From the NCBI GenBank assembly GCA_007280315.1, contig QYQC01000043.1, positions 1 to 6,833 on the forward strand: DNA of 6,833 bases. Reading direction: 5' to 3'. This document shows positions 1 to 6,570 of this stretch, in pieces. Every line of letters starts with the position of its first letter. Position 1 is the first letter of the stretch. The translations under genes were made by a program, and so were the position numbers. Origin of the DNA: Betaproteobacteria bacterium (GTDB lineage: Bacteria > Pseudomonadota > Gammaproteobacteria > Burkholderiales > SG8-39). The notes under the pieces were generated by a model. It was not told the origin of the DNA. It did no database searches and was given only the letters and a program-made list of their open reading frames with translations.

Positions 1-132
1 GGTTTGCGCGACGACATGGAGCGCTTCGAGGGCTCGGCCGTTGCAAGGCTGATCGAGAAGCTGCGCGAAAGCGGTGTTTCGGAGGCGACACTGATCAAGG
101 CTGCGACCGAAGTTTCCGGATTGGCCGTGTAA
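1..132 (+). CDS. C-terminal end of an unidentified protein (partial)
   Basis: Frame 1 is open from the first base of the window to a TAA at 130-132 and gives 43 residues ending in SGLAV. The tail is rich in charged residues and reads as amphipathic helices (ERFEGSAVARLIEKLRESG). It has no membrane segment and no cysteine or histidine cluster. Codon use, with G or C at most third positions, fits a real gene end in this GC-rich genome. I do not recognise the family. It does not look like the end of an FtsX-type permease, which is the usual upstream neighbour of attH genes. The 5' part lies outside the window, so no function is assigned. Confidence 0.6.
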   Translation, partial: GLRDDMERFEGSAVARLIEKLRESGVSEATLIKAATEVSGLAV

Positions 133-256
133 TCCGCCGTTATTCGGTTCCATCGCAGGAGTAGGTAGCGGACTTGTCAATGCCGATCTTAATGGTTCAG
201 GAATGTTGGTGTCGCAATGGCGTCGTACAGGCACGCCTGGAGCAAAATTTAAGCCG
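133..256. other. Non-coding gap upstream of the attH-like gene
   Basis: No gene is supported in these 124 bases. A possible -35 (TTGTCA, 174-179) has no credible -10 at 16-18 nt, and no terminator hairpin with a T-run follows the upstream stop codon. The region may hold a promoter for the attH-like and TauE-like pair, but I cannot point to one. Confidence 0.4.
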
Positions 257-1324
257 ATGAGAGGCAAGGCGGTATCGCTATTCGCAATGTTCGCCTTGCT
301 GTGCGGCGCTGCGCCTGCTCAAGACTACGCGCCGGTGAAACCCGGCCACGAGCTGCAATTCCCGCGCGATCATGGCAGCCATCCCCAGTTTCGCACCGAA
401 TGGTGGTATCTCACCGGCTGGGTCAAGGACAAGGACGGGCGTGACTTGGGAATACAAATCACGTTCTTTCGCAACCGCCCGCGCGTGGCCGAGGACAATC
501 CGAGTAAATTCGCGCCGCGGCAGTTGCTGTTCGCCCACGCGGCGCTGGCCGATGCGAAGGCGGGAAAACTGCAGCACGATCAGCGCGCCGCGCGCGCCGG
601 CTTCGGCCTGGCCGAGGCGAAGGAGGGCGCAACGGAGGTGGTCCTGGACGACTGGTCGCTAAGGCAGACTGCAAGCGGCTACCGGGCCGATATCGCCGCG
701 CGCGAATTCACCTATGCGCTCGAGTTCAGGACGACGCAGCCGGTGCTGCTGCAGGGCGAGCGCGGCCTGAGTCGCAAAGGACCGCTGGCGGCGCAGGCGA
801 GCTATTACTACAGCCAGCCGCAACTGGCGGTTTCGGGTTCGATCACGGTCAAGGGCGAAACGCGCGCCGTCAGCGGCACCGCCTGGCTCGATCACGAATG
901 GTCGAGCGAATACCTCGCTGCGGAGGCTGCGGGCTGGGACTGGGTCGGATTGAATCTGGCCGACGGCGGCGCGCTGATGGCGTTTCGCATGCGCGATACG
1001 CAGGGCGGCACGCTGTGGGCCGGCGGTACGCTGCGCGCGGCGGACGGTCGCGTGAAGAGCCTCGCGCCGGACGAAGTACAGTTCGAACCGGTGCGCCGCT
1101 GGCGCTCGCCGCGCACGCAAACCGAGTATCCGGTTGCGCTGCGGGTTCGGGCGGGCGAATTGCGCTTTGAACTCGAGCCGCTGATGGATGATCAGGAACT
1201 CGATGCGCGCGCGAGCACCGGCACCATTTACTGGGAAGGCGCAGTGTCGGCGAAAAGTGGCGGCAAGCGGCTGGGCTTCGGCTATCTGGAACTGACCGGC
1301 TACTGGCGCCGGCTGCAGCTGTGA
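257..1324 (+). CDS. Exported AttH/CrtC-family lipocalin-like protein (predicted secreted hydrolase)
   Basis: The product resembles the AttH / carotenoid 1,2-hydratase-like family (predicted secreted hydrolases, two lipocalin-like beta-barrel domains), whose biochemical role is mostly unknown. Counting from the ATG at 257, the conserved blocks are EWWYLTGW (residues 48-55), the family signature WLDHEWSSE (210-218), WDWVGL (227-232) and the C-terminal GFGYLELTGY (340-349). The ATG at 257 starts a clear signal peptide: MRGK, a hydrophobic core, then a likely cut after GAAPAQ. The mature protein would act in the periplasm. An in-frame ATG at 203 would add 18 polar residues ahead of the signal peptide and has no spaced ribosome site, so 257 is preferred. 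Its own ribosome site is also weak (GGAG at 239-242, 14 nt away), so the start is uncertain. In many bacteria attH follows an ABC ATPase and an FtsX-like permease; neither is visible here. The next gene follows after 7 nt, which suggests co-transcription. The family is secure; the reaction is unknown. Confidence 0.85.
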   Translation: MRGKAVSLFAMFALLCGAAPAQDYAPVKPGHELQFPRDHGSHPQFRTEWWYLTGWVKDKDGRDLGIQITFFRNRPRVAEDNPSKFAPRQLLFAHAALADAKAGKLQHDQRAARAGFGLAEAKEGATEVVLDDWSLRQTASGYRADIAAREFTYALEFRTTQPVLLQGERGLSRKGPLAAQASYYYSQPQLAVSGSITVKGETRAVSGTAWLDHEWSSEYLAAEAAGWDWVGLNLADGGALMAFRMRDTQGGTLWAGGTLRAADGRVKSLAPDEVQFEPVRRWRSPRTQTEYPVALRVRAGELRFELEPLMDDQELDARASTGTIYWEGAVSAKSGGKRLGFGYLELTGYWRRLQL

Positions 1325-1331
1325 GGCGGAG

Positions 1332-2087
1332 ATGATTTCCGGCGAGTGGTGGGCATTGGCGGCGATTGCACTGGCGGTCGGTTTTTTCATCGGCGCCGTC
1401 GGCGTAGGCGGTGTTCTGCTGATTCCGGCCATGGTCTGGCTCACCGGCGTGCCGATTCATCTGGCGACAGCGACGGCGCTGTTCTCGTTCCTGTTCACCG
1501 GCCTCGCCGGCAGCTGGCTGTTCCAGCGCCGCGGCTCGATCGACTGGCGCATCACGCGGCCGGTACTCGTGGGCGCACTGGTGTTCAGCTATTTCGGCGC
1601 GCGGGTGAACGCGCTGATCGATGCGCAGGCGCTGACGCTGATCATCGCGTCGATCATCATTTTCGCCGGGGCTTATGTTCTGCTGCCGCTGACGCGAGGA
1701 CACGCGGACTATCGCGATGGCCGTTCGCGCTCGCAGCAATGGCTGCTACTGCTGGTCGGTGCCGTTGCGGGTTTCGGCTCAGGGCTTTCGGGTGCGGGCG
1801 GACCGCTGTTCTCGGTGCCGATGATGCTGGTGCTGGGTTTTGTGCCGCTCGCCGCCATCGGTGCCAGCCAGGTGCTGCAGATCTTCGCCGCGCTGTCTGG
1901 GACACTGGGCAATCTGCAATTCGGCGCCATCGATTTCACGCTCGCCGGCTGGATCACGCTGTTTGAACTCGCCGGCGCGGTGGCGGGTGTGCGCACGGCG
2001 CACAGCGTCAGTGTCACCGTCCTGCGGCGCACGGCGGCGGGCTTATGCGTGCTTACCGGACTGCTGATGCTGGCGCGGTCGTTGTAG
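1332..2087 (+). CDS. TauE/SafE-family (DUF81) membrane permease
   Basis: A very hydrophobic 251-residue protein with about eight membrane segments, the usual size for the sulfite exporter TauE/SafE family. Members move sulfite, sulfoacetate and other small organic or sulfur anions across the inner membrane. The internal duplication typical of the family is visible: the glycine-rich block GAVGVGGVLLIPAM (residues 21-34) near the start is echoed by GSGLSGAGGPLFSVPMML (149-166) at the start of the second half. A polar loop (TRGHADYRDGRSRSQQ, about 121-136) separates the halves. The ribosome site GAGG (1323-1326) overlaps the stop codon of the preceding attH-like gene and sits 5 nt before the ATG, so the two are probably translated together. 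The substrate cannot be read from sequence; no sulfur-metabolism gene is visible in the window. Confidence 0.9.
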   Translation: MISGEWWALAAIALAVGFFIGAVGVGGVLLIPAMVWLTGVPIHLATATALFSFLFTGLAGSWLFQRRGSIDWRITRPVLVGALVFSYFGARVNALIDAQALTLIIASIIIFAGAYVLLPLTRGHADYRDGRSRSQQWLLLLVGAVAGFGSGLSGAGGPLFSVPMMLVLGFVPLAAIGASQVLQIFAALSGTLGNLQFGAIDFTLAGWITLFELAGAVAGVRTAHSVSVTVLRRTAAGLCVLTGLLMLARSL

Positions 2088-2103
2088 CCGCGCCTGTCGC
2101 GCG

Positions 2104-3069
2104 CTACTCGGCCTTGATCCCATTGTCGCGGATTACCTTGGCCCACATCGCGGATTCCTCCTCGAGTGTCTTGCGCAACGCATCGGGCGTATCCGGTGCG
2201 GACACCATGCCGAAGCCGAGCAGGCGCTGGCGAAAATCGGGCTCATTGAGAATCGTCGTAATTTCCTTGTTCAGGCGGGCGACGATATCCGCCGGCGTGC
2301 CCGCTGGCGCGGCAAGCAGGAACCACTGACTGGTATCGAAACCGCGCAGGCCTTGTTCGTCCAGGGTGGGGATGGCGGGGTCGGAGGGCAGCCGCGACTT
2401 GGTGGAAAGGCCGATGGCCTTGATTTTTCCTGCGCGCACCTGCGGCAGCGTCGGCCCCGATCCGAGCACCGCCAGCGGCACCTGGCCGCCGACCAGATCG
2501 GTGATCGCCTGGCCACCGCCTTTGTAGGGGATGTGGATCAGGTCGATGCCGGCCCGCTCTTTGAGCAATTCGCCGGTGAGATGCTGGCCGGTGCCGGTGC
2601 CAGAAGTTGCGTAGCCGTATTTTCCCGGGCTGGCTTTGGCCAGCGCGATCAGTTCCTTCAGGTTCGAAGCCGGCACCGACGGATGCGCAAGCAGCAGGAT
2701 CGGTCCGCGCGCGATAGTGGTGATCAGCGCGAAATCCTTCGCCGGATTGAAGCGCAGGCCCGATTGCAGATTGGGCACGAGGGTGAACTGGTCCGAGGGC
2801 GTAATCAGGATGGTGTACCCGTCCGGTGCGGACTTGGCGACGTATTCCGCCGCGATCAAGCCGGTGGCGCCCGCCTTGTTTTCGACCAGAACAGTCTGTC
2901 CCAGCATCTTGGCCAAGCGGTCAGCCATGGGCCGCGCGATCAGATCGGTGGTTCCGCCAGGTGCAAAACCGACGATCATATGCACCGCCTTTTGCGGCCA
3001 GCCCTGCGCCTGCGATAGCGATGTCGCGAGCGCAAGTGTCATGGATGCGATCAGTCGCAGGAATTTCAT
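2104..3069 (-). CDS. Bug/TctC-family periplasmic solute-binding receptor
   Basis: A member of the Bug family, related to TctC, the receptor of tripartite tricarboxylate transporters. These proteins bind carboxylates or other small organic solutes in the periplasm. Numbered from the chosen start, a signal peptide (MKFLRLIASMTLALATSLSQAQ) is followed by the family blocks FAPGGTTDLIAR (residues 35-46), VENKAGATG (62-70) and HIPYKGGGQAITDLVGGQV (179-197). The length of 321 residues is typical. An upstream ATG at 3075 (2 codons earlier) abuts the ribosome site GAGGAG (3081-3076). The ATG at 3069 has the ideal 6-nt spacing and is chosen here. The gene follows the PHP-like hydrolase gene almost directly, and that gene's TGA overlaps the ribosome site, so the two look translationally coupled. 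No TctA or TctB membrane partner is in the window; such orphan receptors are common in Burkholderiales. The ligand is not predictable. Confidence 0.93.
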   Translation of the reverse strand: MKFLRLIASMTLALATSLSQAQGWPQKAVHMIVGFAPGGTTDLIARPMADRLAKMLGQTVLVENKAGATGLIAAEYVAKSAPDGYTILITPSDQFTLVPNLQSGLRFNPAKDFALITTIARGPILLLAHPSVPASNLKELIALAKASPGKYGYATSGTGTGQHLTGELLKERAGIDLIHIPYKGGGQAITDLVGGQVPLAVLGSGPTLPQVRAGKIKAIGLSTKSRLPSDPAIPTLDEQGLRGFDTSQWFLLAAPAGTPADIVARLNKEITTILNEPDFRQRLLGFGMVSAPDTPDALRKTLEEESAMWAKVIRDNGIKAE

Positions 3070-3079
3070 CGTCATCTCC

Positions 3080-5353
3080 TCAATGAAACAGATAAATGGG
3101 GCTGGACCATGCCTGGTGCCCGTTCTCCAGCGTCACCCGCACATAGACCGGCGTATCGCCCTGCGCGGCAATCGGAATGTCACGCTCGAATTCGCATGCA
3201 AGGTGCGGGTTCGCGTCCGGCAGCCGGAATACGCGCACGCATCTGCCCAGGCCGCCGGCTTCGAACGACGTGTCGTCATAGCCGATGTCCCTGACCTCGA
3301 TCGTCGTCTTGACGTGGGGCGTCGAAATCGCAAGTTTGCCGGCGTCGGCCGATTTGAGCGTGATGTCGGCACCGGCGAAATTGCCCGTAGTCACGGACTC
3401 CCATTCGAGCCGGCGCTCACCCGCGCGGCGCAGTTCTTTCTCGAGATGCCAGAAATTGACAGCCTCGAACGATTCGATCGTGTTGCCGGACAATTCGAGA
3501 TTCCCGTCCCATGAGCTCATGCGGCCGCGGCCGCGATATTCGGCGCCTTCCCAGATTACGCGGATGCGCCGGCCGAGATCTGCCTTGGCGTAGGGCCGGA
3601 ATACTTCGACGGTCTTCTCGCCGCAACGCAAATCGATGCGTTCGATCGGCGAGGAAGCTGCTATCGAGACGGTCAGATGCGCGCTTACGCCCGCGGTGCG
3701 CACGATATCGCCCATCATCGCTTCGCGCACCGGCGTCGAGGTCGTGACGCCGAGCTTGGGGTCGTCCTCGAAACGCTCCGCCGCCGCGCCGAACGTCGCG
3801 CGAACATCGAGCACCATGCGCTCGCCGGTGGTGCCGTAGTGGTGCCGCCGCTTCAGGCAGTCCCAGATCGCCGCGCGCGTGAGTTCGCCCGCGACAATGC
3901 AGGTCAGACCGCCATAGGCGCCGAACATCGACGCGCCGGGATGGCTCGCGCCGGGGCGTCCCTTGTGATCGTCGCTGTTGCACACCACGCCGACGCGGTG
4001 ACCGAGTTCGAACGCGTCGAACAGAATCCACTCGAAGGTTCCCCAGGACGAGTGCACCTCCACCGATTTCTCGATGGTGCCGTCGTGACCGGCGCGCAGG
4101 TCGGCATAGCGTCCGCCAACATGGGCGAAGGCGAGGGCGTTTTCACCCGCCGCGTGCAGCGCCTCGAACAGTTCGTTCACATGATTGCAGTCGGTGTCGA
4201 TGTCCGAGATGTCCTCGACCAGCGCGTGCGACGAGCGCCGGATCGGCCGGTCTTCGTCGAAGAAGTAGATGTTGCGATCGCCGCCGAGCGCGGTGACCGG
4301 TGAATATTCGTAGCCGGGCAGGGTGATGAAGCGTCCGGGCGCGTTGAATTCGCGGTACAGCCCGTTGAGTTCGTTCCAGAACGGCGTGGTGATCTGGAAA
4401 TCATTGCCCTGGTGGCCGACGAAATCGCTGAATGCGCGGTCGCGCGCAAACAGGAAATAGTCGCGCGCCGTGTTGGTGCCGATGGTCTCCTCGCTTTGCG
4501 CGTGGAAATCGCCCCAGTAGTGCCGCTGGGGCGAATCTGCCCTGACACGCAGGGGGTTGGATACGGCGCGGGTCTGATTCTTATCGTCCACCAGCGTGAT
4601 GCGCACGTCGCCGGGCGATCGGGCGCTCAGCCGTTCCAGAACGATCGGGTGCGCCGCCGGTGTCGCTTCTATCCATTCGGGCAGGCCCGCAATCGGCGCA
4701 CTCGGCACCAGGCGAAAGCGACCGCTGGTATGCGTCGTGGGATTGCCGCAGCGGTCTTCCGCGCGCAGCGAAAGCCGGAACGGTTCGCCGAGCGCTACGA
4801 GTGTCGGCAGCACCAGCTTCCATAGCGCGGGCTCGCCCGGAACGATGCGGATCTGCTTGCCGCCGGCGACGTCGCCGTAGACGACCGCGCCGAAAGGATC
4901 CGCCTGTACCCTGACTTCGAACATCGGCTCGCGCAGCGACTGCACGCGCCAGCCGGCGGAGCCCTGGCTTTTGTCGCCGAGGATTATGCTGATGCTGTCG
5001 CCCTCGGCGAGGAAATACTTCATGACGTTGATGCGGATCGCCTTGAACCACGGCCGGAATCCGCCGCGCGGATGGTATTCCGAAATCAGCGTGGTGCCGT
5101 TCGAAGCGCTCATGGTGACGAAGTTCGGTGCGTTCGGCCGCTCGAATTGCGGCCGGCCGGAATCGCTGGCAAAGCGAAACAGGACGCGGATGCTGCCCTG
5201 ATCGTCGATGCCGAATTTGCCGGCGGTATAGGTGACGCGTATCGTCGCCATCGACCCCGCTACCAGTTCGTCCGGGCAATCGATTTCGACCCGGCCCAGT
5301 ATTTCCGGCGGGTAGGGCAGCCTGCTGATATGTGAATTGCGAACGCGCGACAT
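3080..5353 (-). CDS. Large PHP-like metallohydrolase (DUF3604 / CehA-McbA type)
   Basis: The 757-residue protein has a central domain resembling the PHP-superfamily hydrolases of the DUF3604 / CehA-McbA kind (residue numbers from the ATG at 5353). Candidate metal-site motifs, in order, are HYWGDFHAQSEE (278-289), FVGHQGNDFQ (311-320), LPGYEYS (345-351), AFAHVGG (408-414), VEVHSSWG (432-439) and NSDDHKGR (459-466). A beta-rich region of about 275 residues precedes this domain and another of about 230 residues follows; both look like immunoglobulin-like or substrate-contact modules. No signal peptide is seen, so it is probably cytoplasmic. Such enzymes hydrolyse ester, carbamate or phosphoester bonds, but the substrate here is unknown. 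An in-frame TTG lies one codon upstream (5356); the ATG is preferred because GGAG (5364-5361) sits 7 nt before it. It lies 41 nt downstream of the LacI-type regulator gene and is coupled to the Bug receptor gene. The family is fairly sure; no activity is claimed. Confidence 0.85.
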   Translation of the reverse strand: MSRVRNSHISRLPYPPEILGRVEIDCPDELVAGSMATIRVTYTAGKFGIDDQGSIRVLFRFASDSGRPQFERPNAPNFVTMSASNGTTLISEYHPRGGFRPWFKAIRINVMKYFLAEGDSISIILGDKSQGSAGWRVQSLREPMFEVRVQADPFGAVVYGDVAGGKQIRIVPGEPALWKLVLPTLVALGEPFRLSLRAEDRCGNPTTHTSGRFRLVPSAPIAGLPEWIEATPAAHPIVLERLSARSPGDVRITLVDDKNQTRAVSNPLRVRADSPQRHYWGDFHAQSEETIGTNTARDYFLFARDRAFSDFVGHQGNDFQITTPFWNELNGLYREFNAPGRFITLPGYEYSPVTALGGDRNIYFFDEDRPIRRSSHALVEDISDIDTDCNHVNELFEALHAAGENALAFAHVGGRYADLRAGHDGTIEKSVEVHSSWGTFEWILFDAFELGHRVGVVCNSDDHKGRPGASHPGASMFGAYGGLTCIVAGELTRAAIWDCLKRRHHYGTTGERMVLDVRATFGAAAERFEDDPKLGVTTSTPVREAMMGDIVRTAGVSAHLTVSIAASSPIERIDLRCGEKTVEVFRPYAKADLGRRIRVIWEGAEYRGRGRMSSWDGNLELSGNTIESFEAVNFWHLEKELRRAGERRLEWESVTTGNFAGADITLKSADAGKLAISTPHVKTTIEVRDIGYDDTSFEAGGLGRCVRVFRLPDANPHLACEFERDIPIAAQGDTPVYVRVTLENGHQAWSSPIYLFH

Positions 5354-5360
5354 CAATTTT

Positions 5361-5387
5361 CTCCGTGAACTATCCTGCTCCGTGAAC
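5361..5387 (-). repeat. Duplicated 10-bp ribosome-site segment before the hydrolase gene
   Basis: On the minus strand GTTCACGGAG occurs twice, at 5387-5378 and 5370-5361, 17 nt apart in register. The downstream copy supplies the GGAG ribosome site 7 nt before the hydrolase ATG at 5353. The upstream copy carries a spare GGAG. Both lie in the 41-nt gap after the regulator's stop codon. Confidence 0.6.
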
Positions 5388-5394
5388 CAGCCAA

Positions 5395-6411
5395 CTACGC
5401 ACTTCCGCCTGCGATAAGCTCGAAACCCAGATCCTCCACCACACCGGCGGCCCGTCCGCGGATTCGATCGAGCAGCAGTTCGGCCGAGCGCACGCCGATC
5501 TGATGGCGCGGAAAGCGAATCGAGGTCAACTCCGGCTTGATCAGTGCGCCTATCGGCGAGCCATCCAGCCCGGCGAGCGCGACCTTGCGCGGAACCGGCC
5601 AGTCGCGCCGCAGGCAGTGCAGCAGCGCGCCGACCGCGAGTACGTCGCTGGCGGCAAACACCGCGTCGATGGAGGGATCGGTTTCGATCAGGTCCGACAA
5701 CGCCGCTGCGCCGTTTTCGAATTCGAACGGCGTGCGGCGCACGTGAGATTCCTTCACCCGCAGTCCCGCCTCGGCCAGTCCCTGCCGATAGCCGCGCTCG
5801 CGCGCCTGGGTGCGGTCATTCTTGTAGGTGAGGCCGCCGATGTAAGCGATGCGCCGATAGCCCCTGGAAAACAAATGCCGCACCATGGCGCGCGCCGCGT
5901 CGAAATTGGAGAATCCGACGGCGCAATCGAGCGGTCGCGTGGGCAGGTTCCACATCTGCACCACGGGGATGCGCGCGCGCGCCAGCATTGCACGCGTGGG
6001 CCCGCTGTGTGTCACCCCGGTAAGCGCAATGCCGTCGACGCGCTGGCCGATGAACGCCTCGACGATCCGCTGTTCGCGCAACGGGTCGTATTGACTGCAA
6101 GCGATGAGTAGCCGATAGCCCTGTTCTTCAAAGACCTCGGAAAGTCCCTGCAAGGTATCGGCGAAAATCGAGTTGGACAATACCGGAACCACGACGCCGA
6201 TACAGCGCGTCGCGTTGGAGGCCAGACTTCCCGCCAGCGCGTGTCGCACATAGCCGGATTCGGCAATGGCACGCTGGATTCTGGCAAGGGTTGCCGCAGA
6301 AACCTGTGCCGGGTTGGACAGGGCGCGCGAGACCGTGATCGCGGCGACGCCGGCGCGGCGCGCCACGTCTGCCATGGTGGTCGGTCTATCGGCTAGGATG
6401 CGCCGTGGCAA
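5395..6411 (-). CDS. LacI-family transcriptional repressor, GntR-like subgroup
   Basis: A 338-residue regulator with the full LacI-family plan. The N-terminal helix-turn-helix is TMADVARRAGVAAITVSRAL (residues 12-31), followed by a hinge helix ending in LAGSLAS (59-65). Leu63 there aligns with the minor-groove wedge leucine of PurR. A periplasmic-binding-protein-like sensor domain runs from about residue 68 (RCIGVVVPVLSN) to the end. Stretches such as GVVVPVLSNSIFADTLQG, PVVQMWN, AVGFSNFDAAR and the C-terminal DLGFELIAGGSA resemble E. coli GntR, the gluconate repressor, as I remember it, so a sugar-acid-like effector is possible but unproven. The start is TTG at 6411: AGGAG (6422-6418) lies exactly 6 nt upstream. 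The next in-frame ATG (6375, inside the DNA-binding domain) has no ribosome site and would clip the start of the domain. It probably represses itself, the downstream hydrolase-receptor genes and the divergent ABC gene through the palindrome at 6458-6473. Confidence 0.93.
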   Translation of the reverse strand: MPRRILADRPTTMADVARRAGVAAITVSRALSNPAQVSAATLARIQRAIAESGYVRHALAGSLASNATRCIGVVVPVLSNSIFADTLQGLSEVFEEQGYRLLIACSQYDPLREQRIVEAFIGQRVDGIALTGVTHSGPTRAMLARARIPVVQMWNLPTRPLDCAVGFSNFDAARAMVRHLFSRGYRRIAYIGGLTYKNDRTQARERGYRQGLAEAGLRVKESHVRRTPFEFENGAAALSDLIETDPSIDAVFAASDVLAVGALLHCLRRDWPVPRKVALAGLDGSPIGALIKPELTSIRFPRHQIGVRSAELLLDRIRGRAAGVVEDLGFELIAGGSA

Positions 6412-6423
6412 TTTCAGCTCCTG

Positions 6424-6434
6424 ATTGGTCCAAT
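6424..6434. repeat. Short inverted repeat ATTGG-T-CCAAT in the control region
   Basis: A perfect 5-bp inverted repeat with a 1-nt centre. Its last base is the first base of the TTGACA -35 box, and it lies just upstream of the regulator's ribosome site. It lacks the central CG of the 6458-6473 palindrome, so it is not an obvious second copy of that operator. It could be a site for another factor or chance. Confidence 0.35.
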
Positions 6435-6462
6435 TGACAAGATATCACGCATGTTCTATGGT
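6434..6462 (+). promoter_or_regulatory. Sigma70-type promoter for the ABC binding-protein gene
   Basis: A perfect -35 box TTGACA (6434-6439) is followed by exactly 17 nt and then TATGGT (6457-6462), which matches four of six bases of the TATAAT consensus. Transcription would start near 6469, leaving an untranslated leader of about 100 nt before the ATG at 6571. The -10 box overlaps the left arm of the operator palindrome (6458-6473), the usual geometry for repression by steric block. This is sequence inference; no start site has been mapped. Confidence 0.65.
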
Positions 6463-6473
6463 AGCGCTAACAT
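6458..6473. promoter_or_regulatory. Probable LacI/GntR-type operator palindrome
   Basis: ATGGTAGC at 6458-6465 faces GCTAACAT at 6466-6473; the half-sites match as an inverted repeat at 7 of 8 positions with no spacer. The core AGCGCT has the central CG step into which LacI-family hinge leucines insert. The outer ATG..TA and TAACAT resemble the GntR operator pattern (ATGTTA..TAACAT) as I remember it, which fits the GntR-like regulator encoded 47 nt away. The site overlaps the plus-strand -10 box and the edge of the minus-strand -10 box, so one bound dimer could block both promoters. Confidence 0.75.
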
Positions 6474-6477
6474 TATA
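6472..6477 (-). promoter_or_regulatory. Perfect -10 box (TATAAT) facing the LacI-type regulator gene
   Basis: Read on the minus strand, 6477-6472 is TATAAT, the exact sigma70 -10 consensus. No good -35 lies at 16-18 nt upstream; the best alternative, GTCACC at 19 nt, matches only three of six bases. The promoter may therefore be weak or activator-dependent. Transcription would start near 6465, inside the operator, giving a leader of about 54 nt before the TTG at 6411. It probably drives the regulator, hydrolase and Bug receptor genes together. Confidence 0.5.
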
Positions 6478-6496
6478 CGCAGCCGGGTCTGGCGAC

Positions 6497-6518
6497 GGTG
6501 ACACCGGTGACACCGGTG
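6497..6518. repeat. Tandem 9-bp repeat (GGTGACACC, about 2.4 copies)
   Basis: GGTGACACC occurs at 6497-6505 and 6506-6514, with a third partial copy GGTG at 6515-6518. Each junction makes the palindrome CACCGGTG. It lies in the predicted leader of the ABC binding-protein transcript and upstream of the minus-strand -10 box. As RNA, 6497-6500 can pair with 6511-6514 around a small inner hairpin. A role is unknown. Confidence 0.6.
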
Positions 6519-6570
6519 CCGGCGGAACGAACGGCGTTCGAAAGTACGTATTCCACCAGAAGGAGGGGAA

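Noticed and set aside
174..204. Promoter with TTGTCA as -35 ahead of the attH-like gene
   Set aside because: No hexamer close to TATAAT lies at the right distance; the bases at 197-202 are TCAGGA-like.
290..310. Lipoprotein signal (LLCG) in the attH-like leader
   Set aside because: A lipobox needs a small residue (G, A or S) just before the cysteine; here it is leucine, so an ordinary signal peptide cut after APAQ is more likely.
659..1739. Long open frames on the minus strand (659-1444 and 870-1739) opposite the attH-like and TauE-like genes
   Set aside because: They lie antisense to two genes with clear family motifs. Their translations are arginine-, alanine- and glutamine-rich without recognisable domains, as expected for shadow frames in GC-rich DNA.
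2089..2103. Hairpin (5-bp stem CGCGC/GCGCG, 5-nt loop) in the 16-nt convergent gap as a bidirectional terminator
   Set aside because: The stem is short and neither strand has a T-run after it. In such GC-rich sequence a stem of this size is expected by chance.
2353..4303. Plus-strand open frames (2353-3018, 2636-3514, 3677-4303) across the minus-strand receptor and hydrolase genes
   Set aside because: They are antisense to the Bug receptor and PHP-like genes, whose motifs continue uninterrupted in the minus frame; no domain or ribosome site supports the plus-strand frames.
6497..6518. CRISPR or iteron array
   Set aside because: The units are only 9 bp, directly adjacent with no spacers, and number fewer than three; no replication or cas gene is present.
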